From assembly GCA_015680685.1 (NCBI GenBank), contig MNCI01007755.1, forward strand, positions 286,669-319,789: a DNA stretch of 33,121 nt. Reading direction: 5' to 3'. Below are positions 9,781 to 20,769 of the stretch, piece after piece. Within the stretch, counting starts at the first letter, position 1. Every line of letters begins with the position of its first letter. The DNA comes from Gnetum montanum (lineage: Eukaryota; Streptophyta; Gnetopsida; Gnetales; Gnetaceae). The notes under the pieces are model-generated. The model did no database searches. It saw only the letters and a program-made list of their open reading frames with translations, and was not told the origin of the DNA. Position numbers and translations under genes: made by a program.

Positions 9781-10419
9781 CACAACCGTTAGAAGCTGTA
9801 TTTGTTAGAACTTGGGAATATTGCAAGGTTCTTTGCAAGATGCCTAACTGGGAGTGCCTATTTCCACCTCGCACTAAAAAGCTACATGGATCTGTTTAAT
9901 ATAGTGACTGCAAACTAGAGTTCAGCATTGGACTTATCACTTTCTCACCAGAAAAGGGAGAATGCTCCTTGCCTCATCCATACTGTTAGCGATCAAGCAG
10001 TACACCGCTTTGGTTGTTGTTCCTGCAAAAGGGATCATTGATAAAATTGACTAAATTGTTTGCAATTCATCTAGTTGGGGGAAAAGGAGGTGATCACATG
10101 CACATGGTATGTTGGGAAAAGGTGGTGCAGCCTAAGAATTCTGGAGGGCTAGGCATTATTAGTTTTCAAGATGTTGTCATTATGAGCTATTAGATGCTTG
10201 TTCATGGTATCTTGAATGATGGAGAGGGGAGACATTGGGTCACAATACTTTGGCAAAAGTACACCCTATGGCACATGAGTCCCTAGGACTCTCAAGTTTG
10301 GCACAGCCTTTGCAAAGCCGCTTAGCAATTAGAGCAGATGGGGGTGTTTAGCACCCAAATGCATGACTTTATGTACACTAAATACCCCATGGCCCAAGGA
10401 TGGCAGCAAAACTAGTGTG

Positions 10420-10610
10420 GTTGCTTGCTTAAGAAAATTAAATGTTTTCTTTTGGTAATCGTGCAAGGGGTGCTGCTGGTATGGGCTCTACTCTGCGAGT
10501 GTGAGCTCCTTGTGAACACCACCTATCCATTGTGTAATGAGATGGTTGAGAGTATGCAGCATTTCACATTCCAATGTCACTTTTCACATGTGTGATTTGG
10601 GTGGCCTCGT
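10420..10610 (+). pseudogene. LINE-E zf-RVT region
   Basis: The reading LLKKIKCFLLVIVQGVLLVW, then YPLCNEMVESMQHFTFQCHF, is the zf-RVT module. The first Cys of the CPLC pair is Tyr here, while the downstream H and C positions remain. Confidence 0.7.
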
Positions 10611-10837
10611 CAATCAGGCTGCTGTTGTAGGGGGATTCTTTGGTGGGGGTGATCCTTTGGATCCTTTGGCAGGCTCGAAATGAATGCATCTTTCAAGTTG
10701 CACCTCTACCTTCATCCAACTTCATTTTCCCTCATGCACTATAGCTCTAATATGTGGCAATGGCTACCATGGGTGTCATGCCAACATTTGAACAAGATTG
10801 TTAGCATTTCTGAAATAACCAGCTAGTCTAGGCTCTG

Positions 10838-11280
10838 GTGGTTCAAATGGGTTGGGGGAACTTGCTCGCCCTTCTGGTTGGCAACCCCAACCTCGCCAAT
10901 GCCTCTTTCTACTTGTGGTGGTGTGACAACTTCACCACCTTCTATGGTGTCTACATTAGACAAACAGAAGAGGGGATTGCTGAATATCTTGGTATTCCAG
11001 CAATTGGGCAGACCATGTTACCTTCGAGGCGGGGGGCTTCAGGATGTAGAGAGCTTTTTCCTAGGACCCATCCCTACGATTGACAGCTAGCATGTCCCAA
11101 AGTCAAGTCTTCCTCCCCTCTAGCACAATGCCACAGAGCTTGTTGAGTGCTTCTTTATTAAATCCAAAGATATGTGGAAGCTCAAAGGGCTCCCTTTGCT
11201 CTCCTCCAATGCATGTAGCTTGGTTGGTCACCTAACCTCTTGAAATATTTCTTGGCTTCACTATGGCAAGGAAGAAGGGG
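10838..11280 (+). pseudogene. LINE-E DomX
   Basis: An open frame reads NPNLANASFYLWWCDNFTTF, then GVYIRQTEEGIAEYLGIPAI. The blocks VESFFLGPIPTI, ELVECFFIKSKDMWKL and KGLPLL follow in other frames. These align with IELTE-x-x-IA, FFLG-x-x-P-x-I, RFFVHFGN and KLLGV in the other copies. I do not recognise the domain. Because several copies with independent damage keep the same residues, it was probably coding in the active element. Confidence 0.6.
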
Positions 11281-11599
11281 ATGGCATTCTAACATGATCT
11301 TGGCACTTTGGAATGTAGCATGGCAGTAGGAGCCAATGTCAGCCAAACTTCACCAAGGCAAGAGGACGTATGTGGGCTGTCGACCCTCTTTGAAGGTCAA
11401 ATTCTCTTCCTTGGCCAGCGTTGCACTAGAGGGGCATCCATGGTTGTGGGAGGGGGGAGGAGGAGGAGGAGAGGGGAGGAGGAAGGTAGAGGGGTGTGGA
11501 GGATGGTGTCGGTGGAGGATGGAGAGTACCCTGAGCCAAGGTCCACCATGCTTTGGCTGCCACCCCAAGAGCAAATTTGGTCTATAGAGGACTGAGTGC

Positions 11600-12249
11600 A
11601 TCAGGAGCTTCAAGGCCAATTCATGGCTAATTTGGTCTAGGTCGTCGTGGATGCCAAGGCCCAAGAACAAGCACGTTGGGAGGAGGAGCTTACAAGACAT
11701 GAGAAGGAGACTAAGCATAGATACCAAGAGGCCAAGTCATAGCTGAGAGAAGCGGCCTTGGAGGAACAATGCGAGATGGAGCTGCAGGAGGCTACACTTA
11801 AGAACACCATGGACGACAAGCTAAGGGTGTAGATCAAGGAGGATCTACACCGGGAAGAATAAGAATGGATCCTCTAGGAAGAGGAGGAAGAGTGGTGCAT
11901 TCGGGCTATCTTAGAGGAGGAGTAGATCTAGGAGGGTTGGCTGGCTATGCATGAGACCAATGCTAGATGTTGGTTCTACACTGGCAAGTGTGCTTATGAG
12001 GTTATGGGAATGAATTGTAATATCTCATGCATTGGCCTGAGGTGACACATGTGCAAGACCTCAACTAAATTCCACTCGGACAAGTCTATCGTGGTAGACA
12101 CTCAACAAGCACATGAGGCAAAGTACAAAGACTTCTAGAAGGCTACAGCTTTTGTTGCTATAGAGCACTTTTGGGCAGTCCTTGATGCGATACATAGCCA
12201 GGAGAGGGCAATATGCCCTTGCACTAAGATACAATGGTCTACCCAATGA
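11600..12249 (+). pseudogene. LINE-E coiled coil and J-like domain
   Basis: A charged coil (KAQEQARWEEELTRHEKE and following Glu-rich repeats) precedes CAYEVMGMNCNIS, then KTSTKFHSDKS with HSD at 12073-12081. Next come KATAFVAIEHFWAVLDAIH and a C-x-C end (ICPCTKIQ) with a TGA at 12247-12249. YEVMGM, the basic helix and FHSDKS make this the copy that looks most like a J domain outside the HPD motif. The Pro of HPD is Ser here, one C-to-T change. Confidence 0.65.
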
Positions 12250-12435
12250 TCTGCTTTATTAGGATCAAGCGTGGTTGCCCAATAAGAGCGGTAGGGTTTC
12301 TGATGTATGGTTTTGAATGCAATCCTTGAAAGGGCCCAGGGACAGGCCAGTTTTGTCTAGGGCATCTAGAACCCTCTTTAATGTAGATTTTGTCTATTGG
12401 GAGGTTTCGGATTATGTTTTGTCTCCTTTGTTTCT

Positions 12436-12456
12436 ATGGGGGTTCTCCTCCCCCAT
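12436..12456 (+). other. LINE-E 3' UTR hairpin
   Basis: ATGGGGG and CCCCCAT pair perfectly around a 7-nt loop, about 85 bp from the element end. The position corresponds to that of the LINE-B hairpin. Confidence 0.65.
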
Positions 12457-12541
12457 GTTGGGGATGGGGTTAATTACCTCAGCTCTTGGAGTTTTTGTAA
12501 GAAAAAAAAATCTTTAATATAATGCCCAACCTTTTCACAAA

Positions 12542-12556
12542 AAATGATATTTTAAT
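12542..12556 (+). repeat. Right target-site duplication of LINE-E
   Basis: AAATGATATTTTAAT matches 8904-8918 with one difference and restores the gypsy reading after the insertion. Confidence 0.85.
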
Positions 12557-13820
12557 ATACTCCAAGCTAGCTAAACAACATGAGAAACATTTAAGAATAA
12601 TCCTAGAAACTCATAGAAGATCAAACATAAGCTTTATTCTAGTAAATGTATTTTTTTTGGACAAACTAAAATTATGTTTCTTGATCATGCTTTGTCAAAG
12701 AAACATTTAGCTGTTGATTCATATAAAATTGAAGCTACAATTAGTTGGCCTCAGCTTGAGATCTTCCAAAAATTAGATATTTTATCGGATCAACAGACTA
12801 CTACCACAAGTTTGTGAATGATTTCTCTAATAGGATTATTAAAGATGAGGGATCAATTTTAGTGGTCCAAAAAGTGTGTTTCAATCTTCCAAAAGCTGAC
12901 AAACTTGTTAACAACAATTCCAATACTTATCATGCCTTTAGGCGAAACTAAATTTAATGTCGATACAAATGCTTTAAGTGAGGGCCTTGGTTGCATTTTA
13001 ATTCAAGAAAAACAGGTGGTTGCTGCTGACTCAAGGAAATTACAACCTCATGAACACAATTACCTTATGCATGATTTGGAACTTGCAAAAAAAGTTGATT
13101 CATTGCAAACATGAAGGCATTATTTTGGTATGGCAAGAAATTTGAGTATGGATTGATCAGCAAAGCATGAAGTACATTTTCAATTAGCCTAACATAAATA
13201 TAAACCAAGGATGCTAACTAGAATTCACATGTGATTATGATTTTGAGCATTTTTACCATGAAGGTGAAGGAATTAGATGCTTTCAATGAAAGCATGTTAA
13301 AGGAGCATTTATATTTCAAAGCTCAGTGCTTGATTTAATTAAGAAAATATTGAAAATTCATCAATTCTTTGCTGACAAATTAGAACAGAGAAATCATAGG
13401 TATCTATACAATGAATTGAAAATTAGTGAAGATGGTTTGTTATTTTCCAGAATCACTTGTATGTACAATTCAATACAGACCTTAAAATTTGGTACTGCAA
13501 CGGTACCATGAAACAGTTTTAGCAGGTCATCCAGAGACAACAAAAATGCTACATCAGATCAGAGAAGAATTTTGGTGGCATAGAATAACAAGACATGGCC
13601 AAGTTTGTGGTAATTGCTTAGCACAACAACACGGGTGAACATCAAGTACAAGGTGGTCTTCTCCAGCTACATGGCATTCTCGAGTGAAAAAGGGAGTAGA
13701 CCGGGATGGATTTTATTGTAAAGTTACCCAAAAGCCCTGGTGCATATGATGACATCAAGGTAGTGATTGAAAGGTTAACAAAAATTGCACAGTTCCTCAA
13801 GGTAAAATCATATTAAATAC
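12542..13820 (+). pseudogene. Ty3/gypsy pol, 3' part (RT end, RNase H, integrase start)
   Basis: It resumes with NDILIYSKLAKQHEKHLRII (end of the polymerase). It then gives PLGETKFNVDTNALSEGLGC and DSRKLQPHEHNYLMHDLELA, which match Ty3/gypsy RNase H. The integrase zinc-binding segment follows: HETVLAGHPETTKMLHQI, then EEFWWHRI and VCGNCLAQQH (HHCC). The start of the integrase core region follows, with GVDRDGF and VIERLTKIAQFLKVK after frame changes. It breaks off at 13820, where LINE-F begins. Many stops make it dead. Confidence 0.88.
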
Positions 13821-13831
13821 AGGAATTTGAA

Positions 13832-15214
13832 ATGAGTAGCGGTGGAGAGAGAGCAGAAGTGTGTGGGAGGATCTGTGTGCATGGGTGGGGCAAGTTTGGT
13901 TAGGGGCAGCAAGGCCAAGACCGGGCTTGCCGACGTCAAGGTTGGAGCAAAGGGAGGGTTGGAGTAGTGTGGCATTGGGCCTGTAGCTGGATTGTGGAAT
14001 GGTGATACAGCCCAAGAGTTCTTTGGAACATCACCGCGAATCGATGGGTCCTTGCATTAGGAGGTCCCTCGTGTGCCCTTGGAGGGTTTGAACATGGTAG
14101 AGCAGAGCTTGATTGGCTGTTTTGTTTCAAGCACGGTGAGGCCCAAGTTGGAGCTTATCTACAAATGGGTCATGGCAACTTGGGGCCTCAACAATGTCAG
14201 TGTGTGGAGCCTAATGGAGGAACTTATCCTCTTCGTTTTCCACAACATCTAGGATCGGGATTGAGTTTTGTTGGGGGGTTTGTGGTTTTTCAGTGCTCAG
14301 GGGCTGGCCCTTACGCAATGCTGCCCAAGTGTACATCAAGACCAAGACCTTTCCTCACATGCTCTGGTTTGGGGCCAAGTATCAGGGATCCCTTGGGAAC
14401 TGTAGACACCCGCTTTTATCAAATCGCTAGTGGCATTCTTTGGGGATTTTATTGCACTTGACAAGTTTACCACCATGATGGAGTGCATAGGTTTTGCCTG
14501 CTTTTGCGTTTGGTGGTCCTTGTTGCTCACAAATTTGCTCAGGGAAGTAGTTTTGACCCTACCATCTAGGGACAAGCGCATTACGATAGAGTACAAAAAC
14601 CTGCTAGTGGAGGGTACACTGTTGGACCCTAGGGCTGGTCATTGCAACTTTTGTGGTAAGTTGGGACACAAGACTGAAGCTTGTAGGGCCAAGATGGGGT
14701 GTTCTGGCTGCCAAGAAAATTGATGTGGATGGCTGGATAAAGTGAAAAGGAGAGTGTGCTACGAGCCCTGTGTGTAGTCAGACATGGGGCTAGAGAGGTC
14801 CAAAAGGTCTTTTGGACCACCCAAGAAGGCTGCACATCTACAGCCAGACAAAGTGGTGTCAGAGCTTGGTGTGGAGGTGACATCGACCAATGAGCCAATG
14901 GAACAGTTGAGTCATGGGCCACTTATTGAGGAGGGTTTTGCCATGCCACCAAAACCATCAACACTTAGCAAAGAACTACCTCCCCTTGGGGATTTGGTTT
15001 TAGTGGTTCAAGCTTCAACCAAGCTCGGTATGGGGGAGGTGCCACAATATGGTGCTAATGCCAGTGAGGGGTTCAAGGTCTCGATGGATACTGAAAGGTC
15101 GACAGACCATCCACACCACTCATACGCAATCAGCAAATCCAAATGGAAATTGATTTAGGGATTCAAATGACCCTAAAAGAGGTCTACTGCAAGAGATTAA
15201 ATGGTAGACAATGA
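13832..15214 (+). pseudogene. LINE-F ORF1 (DUF4283-like, CCHC knuckle)
   Basis: The start MSSGGERAEVCG is at 13832. A DUF4283-like region at about 14080-14460 contains LIYKWVMATWGLNNV and IPWELWTPAF in broken frames. A stretch with LPSRDKRITIEYKNLL leads to an intact zinc knuckle, CNFCGKLGHKTEAC (CX2CX4HX4C, 14643-14684). The C-terminal region is polar (14784-15158). It ends with MEIDLGIQMTLKEVYCKRL and a TGA at 15212-15214 that overlaps the ORF2 ATG. ORF1 proteins of plant LINEs bind their RNA and form the RNP. Stops and frameshifts break the frame. Confidence 0.8.
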
Positions 15215-15885
15215 AAATCATGATCTGGAACTGCAGGAGGCAGGGCATCCCCTATAAACACTATGCCCTAAAGGAGATTGTGCATCGGGAAAACAATGAT
15301 GTTGTTTGCTTGCAAGAGACCAAGCTACAACAAAGGGAATTTGGATTTCTTCAATGGGATGGCTAGCAAGTGCACCAACTGGCTTGCTGGTGGGGAGTTG
15401 GTGAGCTAGCTATGATGTCCCAACTAACTTTCTAGCTAGTGGATTCCTCGAACTAGAGCATTACCATTCATTTGCCTTCCCCATGTACATGGTTTATGAA
15501 CTTCTATGGGGAGCAAGAATGGGAGAAGCCACTGAATTAGCTCAGGAGGATTGTTGTGTTGATACCTAACAAATGGCAGAGGATCACCATGGGGGACTTT
15601 AATCAATGTTTGTATGCTTGGGAGAAGATGGGTGATGACAGCACTACACCTGCATGTGCAAAGCAATTTCTACAATTCCTACAACAAGAATTGGTGGACT
15701 TGGACATTGCAAGCTGTCAATATAATTGGAGCAATCATAGAAAAGGCAATGCTAGGGTGATGTCCCAGATTAACCGGGTTTGGGTTGCATCCCCCCTTTT
15801 GCTAGAGAAGAAAGTGCAGGTCACGGGCACAGAACTACAAACCTCGAATCATCGGTTGTTGATTTGTCAAATTGGAAAGGAGTGA
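15211..15885 (+). pseudogene. LINE-F ORF2, APE-type endonuclease domain
   Basis: ORF2 starts at 15211 with MKIMIWNCRRQG. The Asn of WNCR, the catalytic Glu in VCLQETKL, the metal-site GDFNQ (about 15595) and the SRID-like QINRVW block are present. The final SDH motif reads SNHRLL, a loss of the conserved Asp. In L1-type elements this domain nicks target DNA to start target-primed reverse transcription. Stops occur, for example in the region about 15364-15430. Confidence 0.88.
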
Positions 15886-16700
15886 CATCCACTGGTGTCA
15901 CACTTCCATTTCAAGCAAACATGGCTCATGAAGCCATGGCTCCAGCCTTTAGTTACTATCGTTTGGGACAATTATTCATCAGCTAAAAACTTGCATGATT
16001 TCTTTACCAATGGCCTCAATCTTCTAAAAAAGGAGATTTGTTCATGCCAGCAGGAGGTGAAGTATATACCTTTCGATCACATCGGGGAGTGCTCCAACAA
16101 TGGCTTATGGGAATCCAAGCAAGGCAAGATGTGGGGGGATCCTTGGCACATGAGAAACAGGCGGTCCTTATCGAGCTACAACAGTTGGATAAGGAAAAGA
16201 TGAAGTATTGGAGGCAACGTTCAAGAAATCTATGGCTAAAGCATGGGTACCGGCCGACCCGTTTTTTCTTTTCTACGACATAGGCCAATAGTATGGCCAA
16301 GAAAGTGACATGGCTGGTGAGACACGGACAGGTTCTAGAACAAAATCAAGATATTGCGCAAGAACTCCAATCTTATTGAGCGAATGTCTAGAGGGAAAGG
16401 AAGAGGTTTCCGATCTCGGTTCCCATGAGGAGGGTTCTCTTTGAGGAGGATAACCAGATCTTGCTTGAGTTGTTCTCTCAGTAGGAGGTTAGGGATGCTA
16501 TGAAAAGCCTTAAGTCAGGTAGGGCTCCAGGACCTGATGGATGGCCCATTGAATTTTTTAGAGAATTCATGGATGTCTTGGGGGAGAAATACTCAAATGG
16601 AGACAAGTCTGCCATGAAACTAATTGTTCACGAATAGTGCTTATTCCCAAAACTACTTGCCCAACCAAACCCTCACTTCAGGCCAATTGGGGTCTATTGC
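15886..16700 (+). pseudogene. LINE-F ORF2 linker and start of the polymerase
   Basis: The linker reads KNLHDFFTNGLNLLKKEICS, RSHRGVLQQWL and MKYWRQRSRNLWLKHG, matching the same segment of LINE-H. The polymerase begins with LKSGRAPGPDGWPIEFFREF and reaches HFRPIGVY. Beyond that, the KLDI-x-KAYD, RQGDPLSP and YADD blocks are missing. Confidence 0.8.
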
Positions 16701-16789
16701 CATGTACAAAGCATCAACCAATTAGGGTTCATTGCTGTGCAACCCCACCTTACCATAAAGCATAAATATTCAGCAGTGCTTGGCTGGTT

Positions 16790-16911
16790 ACCAGTTTGGC
16801 AAGGGCGATTGCCAGAAAAATAAAGGTGTTTTTGTGGCTGATTAATCACATGGCTATCCTTGTGTGTGTGGAGTTGCACTAATGGGGACTAAGGTTAGAT
16901 GACGCATGTCC
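16790..16911 (+). pseudogene. LINE-F zf-RVT remnant at the junction with LINE-G
   Basis: The reading KIKVFLWLINHMAIL, then LRLDDACPSCN, is a zf-RVT. It is followed at once by QESWQQGRVFWLQEGDRNTC, which belongs upstream of a polymerase. This breaks the normal domain order and marks the junction. Confidence 0.7.
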
Positions 16912-17189
16912 ATCATGCAACCAAGGGCAGGAATCGTGGCAACAAGGACGTGTGTTTTGGCTCCAGGAGGGGGATAGGAATACTTGCTTCTTCTTCACAG
17001 TTGCTAACTCGGCGCAGGTCTCCAAGTAGATTCATAGCCTTACTATTCAAGGTGTTGCAGTGGAAGGGAGACAAGAGGTCACCCAAGCCCTAATGGAATA
17101 TTGGTTTGTTATCTAGAGGTGCAAGGAGATCATGCCTCTATCTATTTGCATTGACCAGGTTTTGGAGGAGGATGATAATTGATGATTGC

Positions 17190-18415
17190 TAGCACCTTTC
17201 AACAAGGAAGAGTTGGGTGGGGCTTTGGCTTCTATGAAGGGGGGGAAGGTGCCCAGACTCGATGGTTGGCCCATGGAGTTTTTTAGAGCCTTCATTGATG
17301 TCTTGGGGGACAACTTACTTGATGCCTTTAACACTATGTTGTGTTGGAAATAGGTCAAGCCGGAGATAAATTGCTCCCAGATGGTGTATCCCCAAGATGG
17401 CTGATCCCACGGCTCCTTGCCACTTTAGGTTGATTGGGGTGTGCAACACTGTAATTTGCTTGTTCACTAAAATGTTGGTGGTTGAGATGGGGCCCTTGAT
17501 ACCACATTTAGTTGGGCTGCAACAAGCAAGATTCATTAAGGACAAGTTCATTTAGGACCAAGTCATCCTAGTGGAGGAAATGATGCACTCGTTAAGGGCA
17601 ACTAGGTATACAAGTATGTGCCTTAAACTTGATATTTCCAAAGCCTATGACATGGTGTCCTAGAGTGCACTCAATGGAATTATGTTGTGAAATGACTTCC
17701 ACCCAAACTTTGTGGATCTTTGCATACACATCCAGATGTCAAGGGCCTTTTCTCAGAATTTGGGGCTATTGTGGGGGTGTTCATCCCCTGGTAGAGGGTT
17801 AAGACAAGGGGACGTGTTTCACACTATCTTTTTATCCTTGTGATGGACATGATGCAGACCTACTATGCGTCAGAGGGGGTGAGAGGTCTAGATATTGGGG
17901 GTATCAATTGCTTGGTGGAGCACTATGCTGATGATACCATTTTATTTTCATGGGTGGTGATGTCCCTAGCATTGGCGATCAATAGGGCGTTGCAACGTAT
18001 GACTAAGGATATAGGAGTGGAAATTAATAAGGATCAGTTTGCAGGGCACTTGCTCAACATGGATGACAAGGTAAAGGGCTAGATTGTGCAAATTCTAAGG
18101 CTATTACTAGGATCCACAGGAGACGCTTATCTTGGGTTGCCTTTGTATGATTGGCATTAGCAGCATGCATGGGTTGGCCTTCTTCAGAACTTGCAAAAGT
18201 GAATTGGCCATTGGATGGTTTAGTTCTTGACTCGAGCTGGGAGATCTCTGTTGGCATTCAAAAAGTTGATCAGTTGATTAGGAACTTCACTTGGTTTGGG
18301 GGTAAAGGGGGAGATCGCATACATCTGGTTAGTTGGGATATAGTTTCTAGGCCTAGGAATGCTAGGGGCCTTGGAATCATCCAATTCCAGGATGTCATCG
18401 GAATGGGGTATTAGG
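17190..18415 (+). pseudogene. LINE-G reverse transcriptase
   Basis: Motifs in order are LAPFNKEELGGALASMKGG, GWPMEFFRAFIDVLGDNLL, LKLDISKAYDMV, HYADDTILF (about 17921-17950, catalytic box intact) and NRALQRMTKDIGVEINKDQF. The thumb-region block HLVSWDIVSRPRNARGLGI is at about 18325. Stops and frameshifts are common before 17840. Confidence 0.88.
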
Positions 18416-18589
18416 GGCTCCTAGGTTACTTTAGCAAGGATACAATTAGGCTTAGTGGATTAGTCTCATCGACAACAAATATTGATAGTGGGAGGTTGCA
18501 ACATGGGACTCTCATATTTGGTGGGCCTTATGCAAACATGTGCGAGAGATGATGGCTTCAAGGCTATTGGGCATGTCGTCAAAACAACT

Positions 18590-18840
18590 AATTAAATCTA
18601 AATATTCGAAGGTTAGGGGATGGAGTGGGTTATGCAAGGGCTAGCTTCCAGAAAAAATAAAAACATTTATTTGGCTAGTTAATCATTCGGCTATCCTAGT
18701 TTGGAATGTTTTAAGATGGCAGGGGTTAAATGTGGAGGCCATGTGTTCCCTTTACATGGTTGAGCTAGAGACATTGACACATTTCATGTTTCAATGCCCG
18801 TTCACTAGTAGAGTTTCGTAGGTTGCAAGAATTCAATTAG
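18590..18840 (+). pseudogene. LINE-G zf-RVT region
   Basis: The reading LPEKIKTFIWLVNHSAILVW, then MVELETLTHFMFQCPF, matches the zf-RVT of the other copies. The CPLC pair is changed to CSLY, and the H and C positions further on are kept. It is followed by IPWSLWKAHNCRVF, the usual segment after the finger. Confidence 0.75.
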
Positions 18841-19079
18841 TGTTGGCATTTGACAGTGATTCTAGAGCCATCGTGATTCCATGGTCACTTTGGAAGGCAC
18901 ATAATTGTCGAGTCTTCTGTGTTGTGTAGTTGTTGCCTCCAACATATGTTGCCATGGTTGGGCTCTAGCTTTGGTAGGAGGCGCAACTTGTGATGGAGGT
19001 TACCCCCACTTTTGAGCCTTTGTGTACGAAGTACCAGGGGAAATTGGTTCTTTGGAGTATGGTTTTGTAGGTGGGGTGG

Positions 19080-19440
19080 GCCGACCTTCCCTTGCTGAAG
19101 GGGGAGCCGAACCTTGAGGACAGTTAATTTTATCCCAATTGGCAAGGGGAGTGCGCTTTGTTCAAGGGTACAAATCGAGCTTACGAAAGAGGTGATTGCA
19201 GAGTACTTGTGGGGTGCTAGCAAAGGGGGAAGAGGTGTTGCCCAAATGGAGGGGGCTGCAAAATGCAGAGGACTTTTTCTTGGGACCAATGCCCAAGATT
19301 AGGAGTGATTAGGTCCCTAAGTCAACCCTGGAACCATTATGGCAAGATGTGGCTAAAATGGTGGATAGGTTTTTCGTGCACTTTGGCAATGTCTCGAAGT
19401 TGCTAGGAGTGCGCTTTAGTTTTTTGTAGAGCCTTTGTAG
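19080..19440 (+). pseudogene. LINE-G DomX
   Basis: Frames at this place give NWQGECALFKGT, IELTKEVIAEYLWG, AEDFFLG-like, VDRFFVHFGN and KLLGVRF. These align residue by residue with DomX of LINE-B, E and H. The function is unknown. Confidence 0.55.
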
Positions 19441-19739
19441 GGGGTACACTAACAATCTACCTTGATTTTTTCTAGTGGTGCTACGACGACAAAAGAGGGG
19501 TAGCCTATTTGAGTTAAGTTTAGCTTTGTGGTAGGCTGCTTAGAAGGTGGTTCCTATGTAGCTGAGGGCCACACCAGTTTGGGCAGTGTATGGACGCTAG
19601 CAACTGCGATGCATTATGCTGGTGGTGGTGGACCTTATAGAGGAGTTGAAGGAGTTTGATGAGTAGGTGGCTTGCTCTAGATTGTGGGATTTGCATGTAG
19701 AGGAAGGATCTTTTGGAGAGAGAGAGGGGGGGGGGGGGG

Positions 19740-20011
19740 NNNNNNNNNNNNNNNNNNNNNNNNNNNNNNNNNNNNNNNNNNNNNNNNNNNNNNNNNNNNN
19801 NNNNNNNNNNNNNNNNNNNNNNNNNNNNNNNNNNNNNNNNNNNNNNNNNNNNNNNNNNNNNNNNNNNNNNNNNNNNNNNNNNNNNNNNNNNNNNNNNNNN
19901 NNNNNNNNNNNNNNNNNNNNNNNNNNNNNNNNNNNNNNNNNNNNNNNNNNNNNNNNNNNNNNNNNNNNNNNNNNNNNNNNNNNNNNNNNNNNNNNNNNNN
20001 NNNNNNNNNNN
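19740..20011. other. Assembly gap (272 N)
   Basis: A run of N is flanked by a poly-G stretch on the left and GGGG on the right, inside the DomX-to-coil part of LINE-G. Open frames crossing it are artefacts. Confidence 1.
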
Positions 20012-20039
20012 GGGGCACTATGACAGGGGCACAGGTTGT

Positions 20040-20769
20040 GTCCCTGGAACAACAAGAGGGGGAGAGGCCAATTGAGGCGAGGGATTAGGCTGTTAGGGAT
20101 CTTGTGACATCGAATGAAGATTTGATTACTATGGCGGTAGGGGAGGTGGCTGTGTGGGCCAAGGCAAATGAGCAGGCTCTTTGGAAAGCCATTTGGCGAA
20201 CAAGGGAAGAAGAGTTCTAACAGTACCTAGAATGGATGGAGTGCCTGCGCATGGAGGGGTTTAGGAAGGAGAAAATACATAGGGACTTGGTGGCATTCGA
20301 TGTGTTGAATGCATTGGAAGCAGACCTGAGGTAGAGGATTCACTAGCAACTTTAGGAAGAGACATGACAGTAGAAGGTCTAGGCAAGGAAGGATCAGGAG
20401 CACAAAGAACAAGAGAGGGAGGCTGCCCATATACAACAACAACTAGATCAAGCACATGAACAATGAACATGAACCTGACTTCAAGAGGGGTGATGCCCCT
20501 ATGCGGTAATCAACATTGGACATAACATGTTCTAGGGGTCACTACGGAGACATATCTATCGAAGGGGAAAAGAGCTACACCCGAATGGAAAAAGGGATGT
20601 GATGAAGTGTGCCAAGAAAGCTGAAGCTTTCAAGGTCTTTCAATAGGCAATGGCTTTCGTTAATACTGAGCAACGCATGGTAGTTCTTGACGCTATTCAT
20701 TGCCAGGAACAGGTTATCTGCTATTGTACGAGCTTGCCTTGCCACATAGGGGTGGACCTCAAATGCTAG
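20040..20769 (+). pseudogene. LINE-G coiled coil and J-like domain
   Basis: A charged coil (EREAAHIQQQLDQAHEQ and upstream Glu/Arg-rich repeats) leads to CPYAVINIGHNMF, then RRHIYRRGKELHPNGKR with HPN at 20578-20586. FVNTEQRMVVLDAIHCQEQ and the C-x-C end (ICYCTSLPCHIG) follow, with TAG at 20767-20769. It has the same layout as in LINE-B, with HPN in place of HPD. It is broken by several amber codons. Confidence 0.6.

Larger units (their letters stand above)
8919..12541 (+). mobile_element. LINE-E, 5'-truncated copy nested in the gypsy element
   Basis: It starts within ORF2 just before the polymerase (RAPGLDGSPIEFFRTYFD) and runs through reverse transcriptase, zf-RVT, DomX, coil, J-like domain and 3' UTR. 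It ends with the family signature (TTTAATATAATGCCCAACC from about 12512) and an A-rich tail. The flanking 15-bp target-site duplication sets both limits. It is younger than the gypsy copy that it interrupts. Confidence 0.92.
13821..16911 (+). mobile_element. LINE-F, 5' part of an L1-type element with an internal deletion
   Basis: It carries ORF1, the ORF1/ORF2 overlap, endonuclease, linker, the first part of the polymerase (to FRPIGVY) and then, after a missing segment, the zf-RVT. At about 16912 the sequence switches to the pre-polymerase linker of another copy (LINE-G) with no A tail between. The 5' end (AGGAATTTGAAATGAG from 13821) resembles the 5' end of LINE-H, whose limit is fixed by a target-site duplication. 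It interrupts the gypsy integrase. Confidence 0.8.

Noticed and set aside
11350-11837. Minus-strand Ser/Leu/Pro-rich frames
   Set aside because: Antisense of the Glu-rich stretch and coil in LINE-E.
8384-13820. Search for gypsy LTRs, primer-binding site and gag
   Set aside because: No repeated ends or gag/protease motifs were found; only a pol fragment remains.
19597-20088. Open frames of 113-152 codons crossing the N run
   Set aside because: They exist only because N cannot contain a stop; they are not genes.
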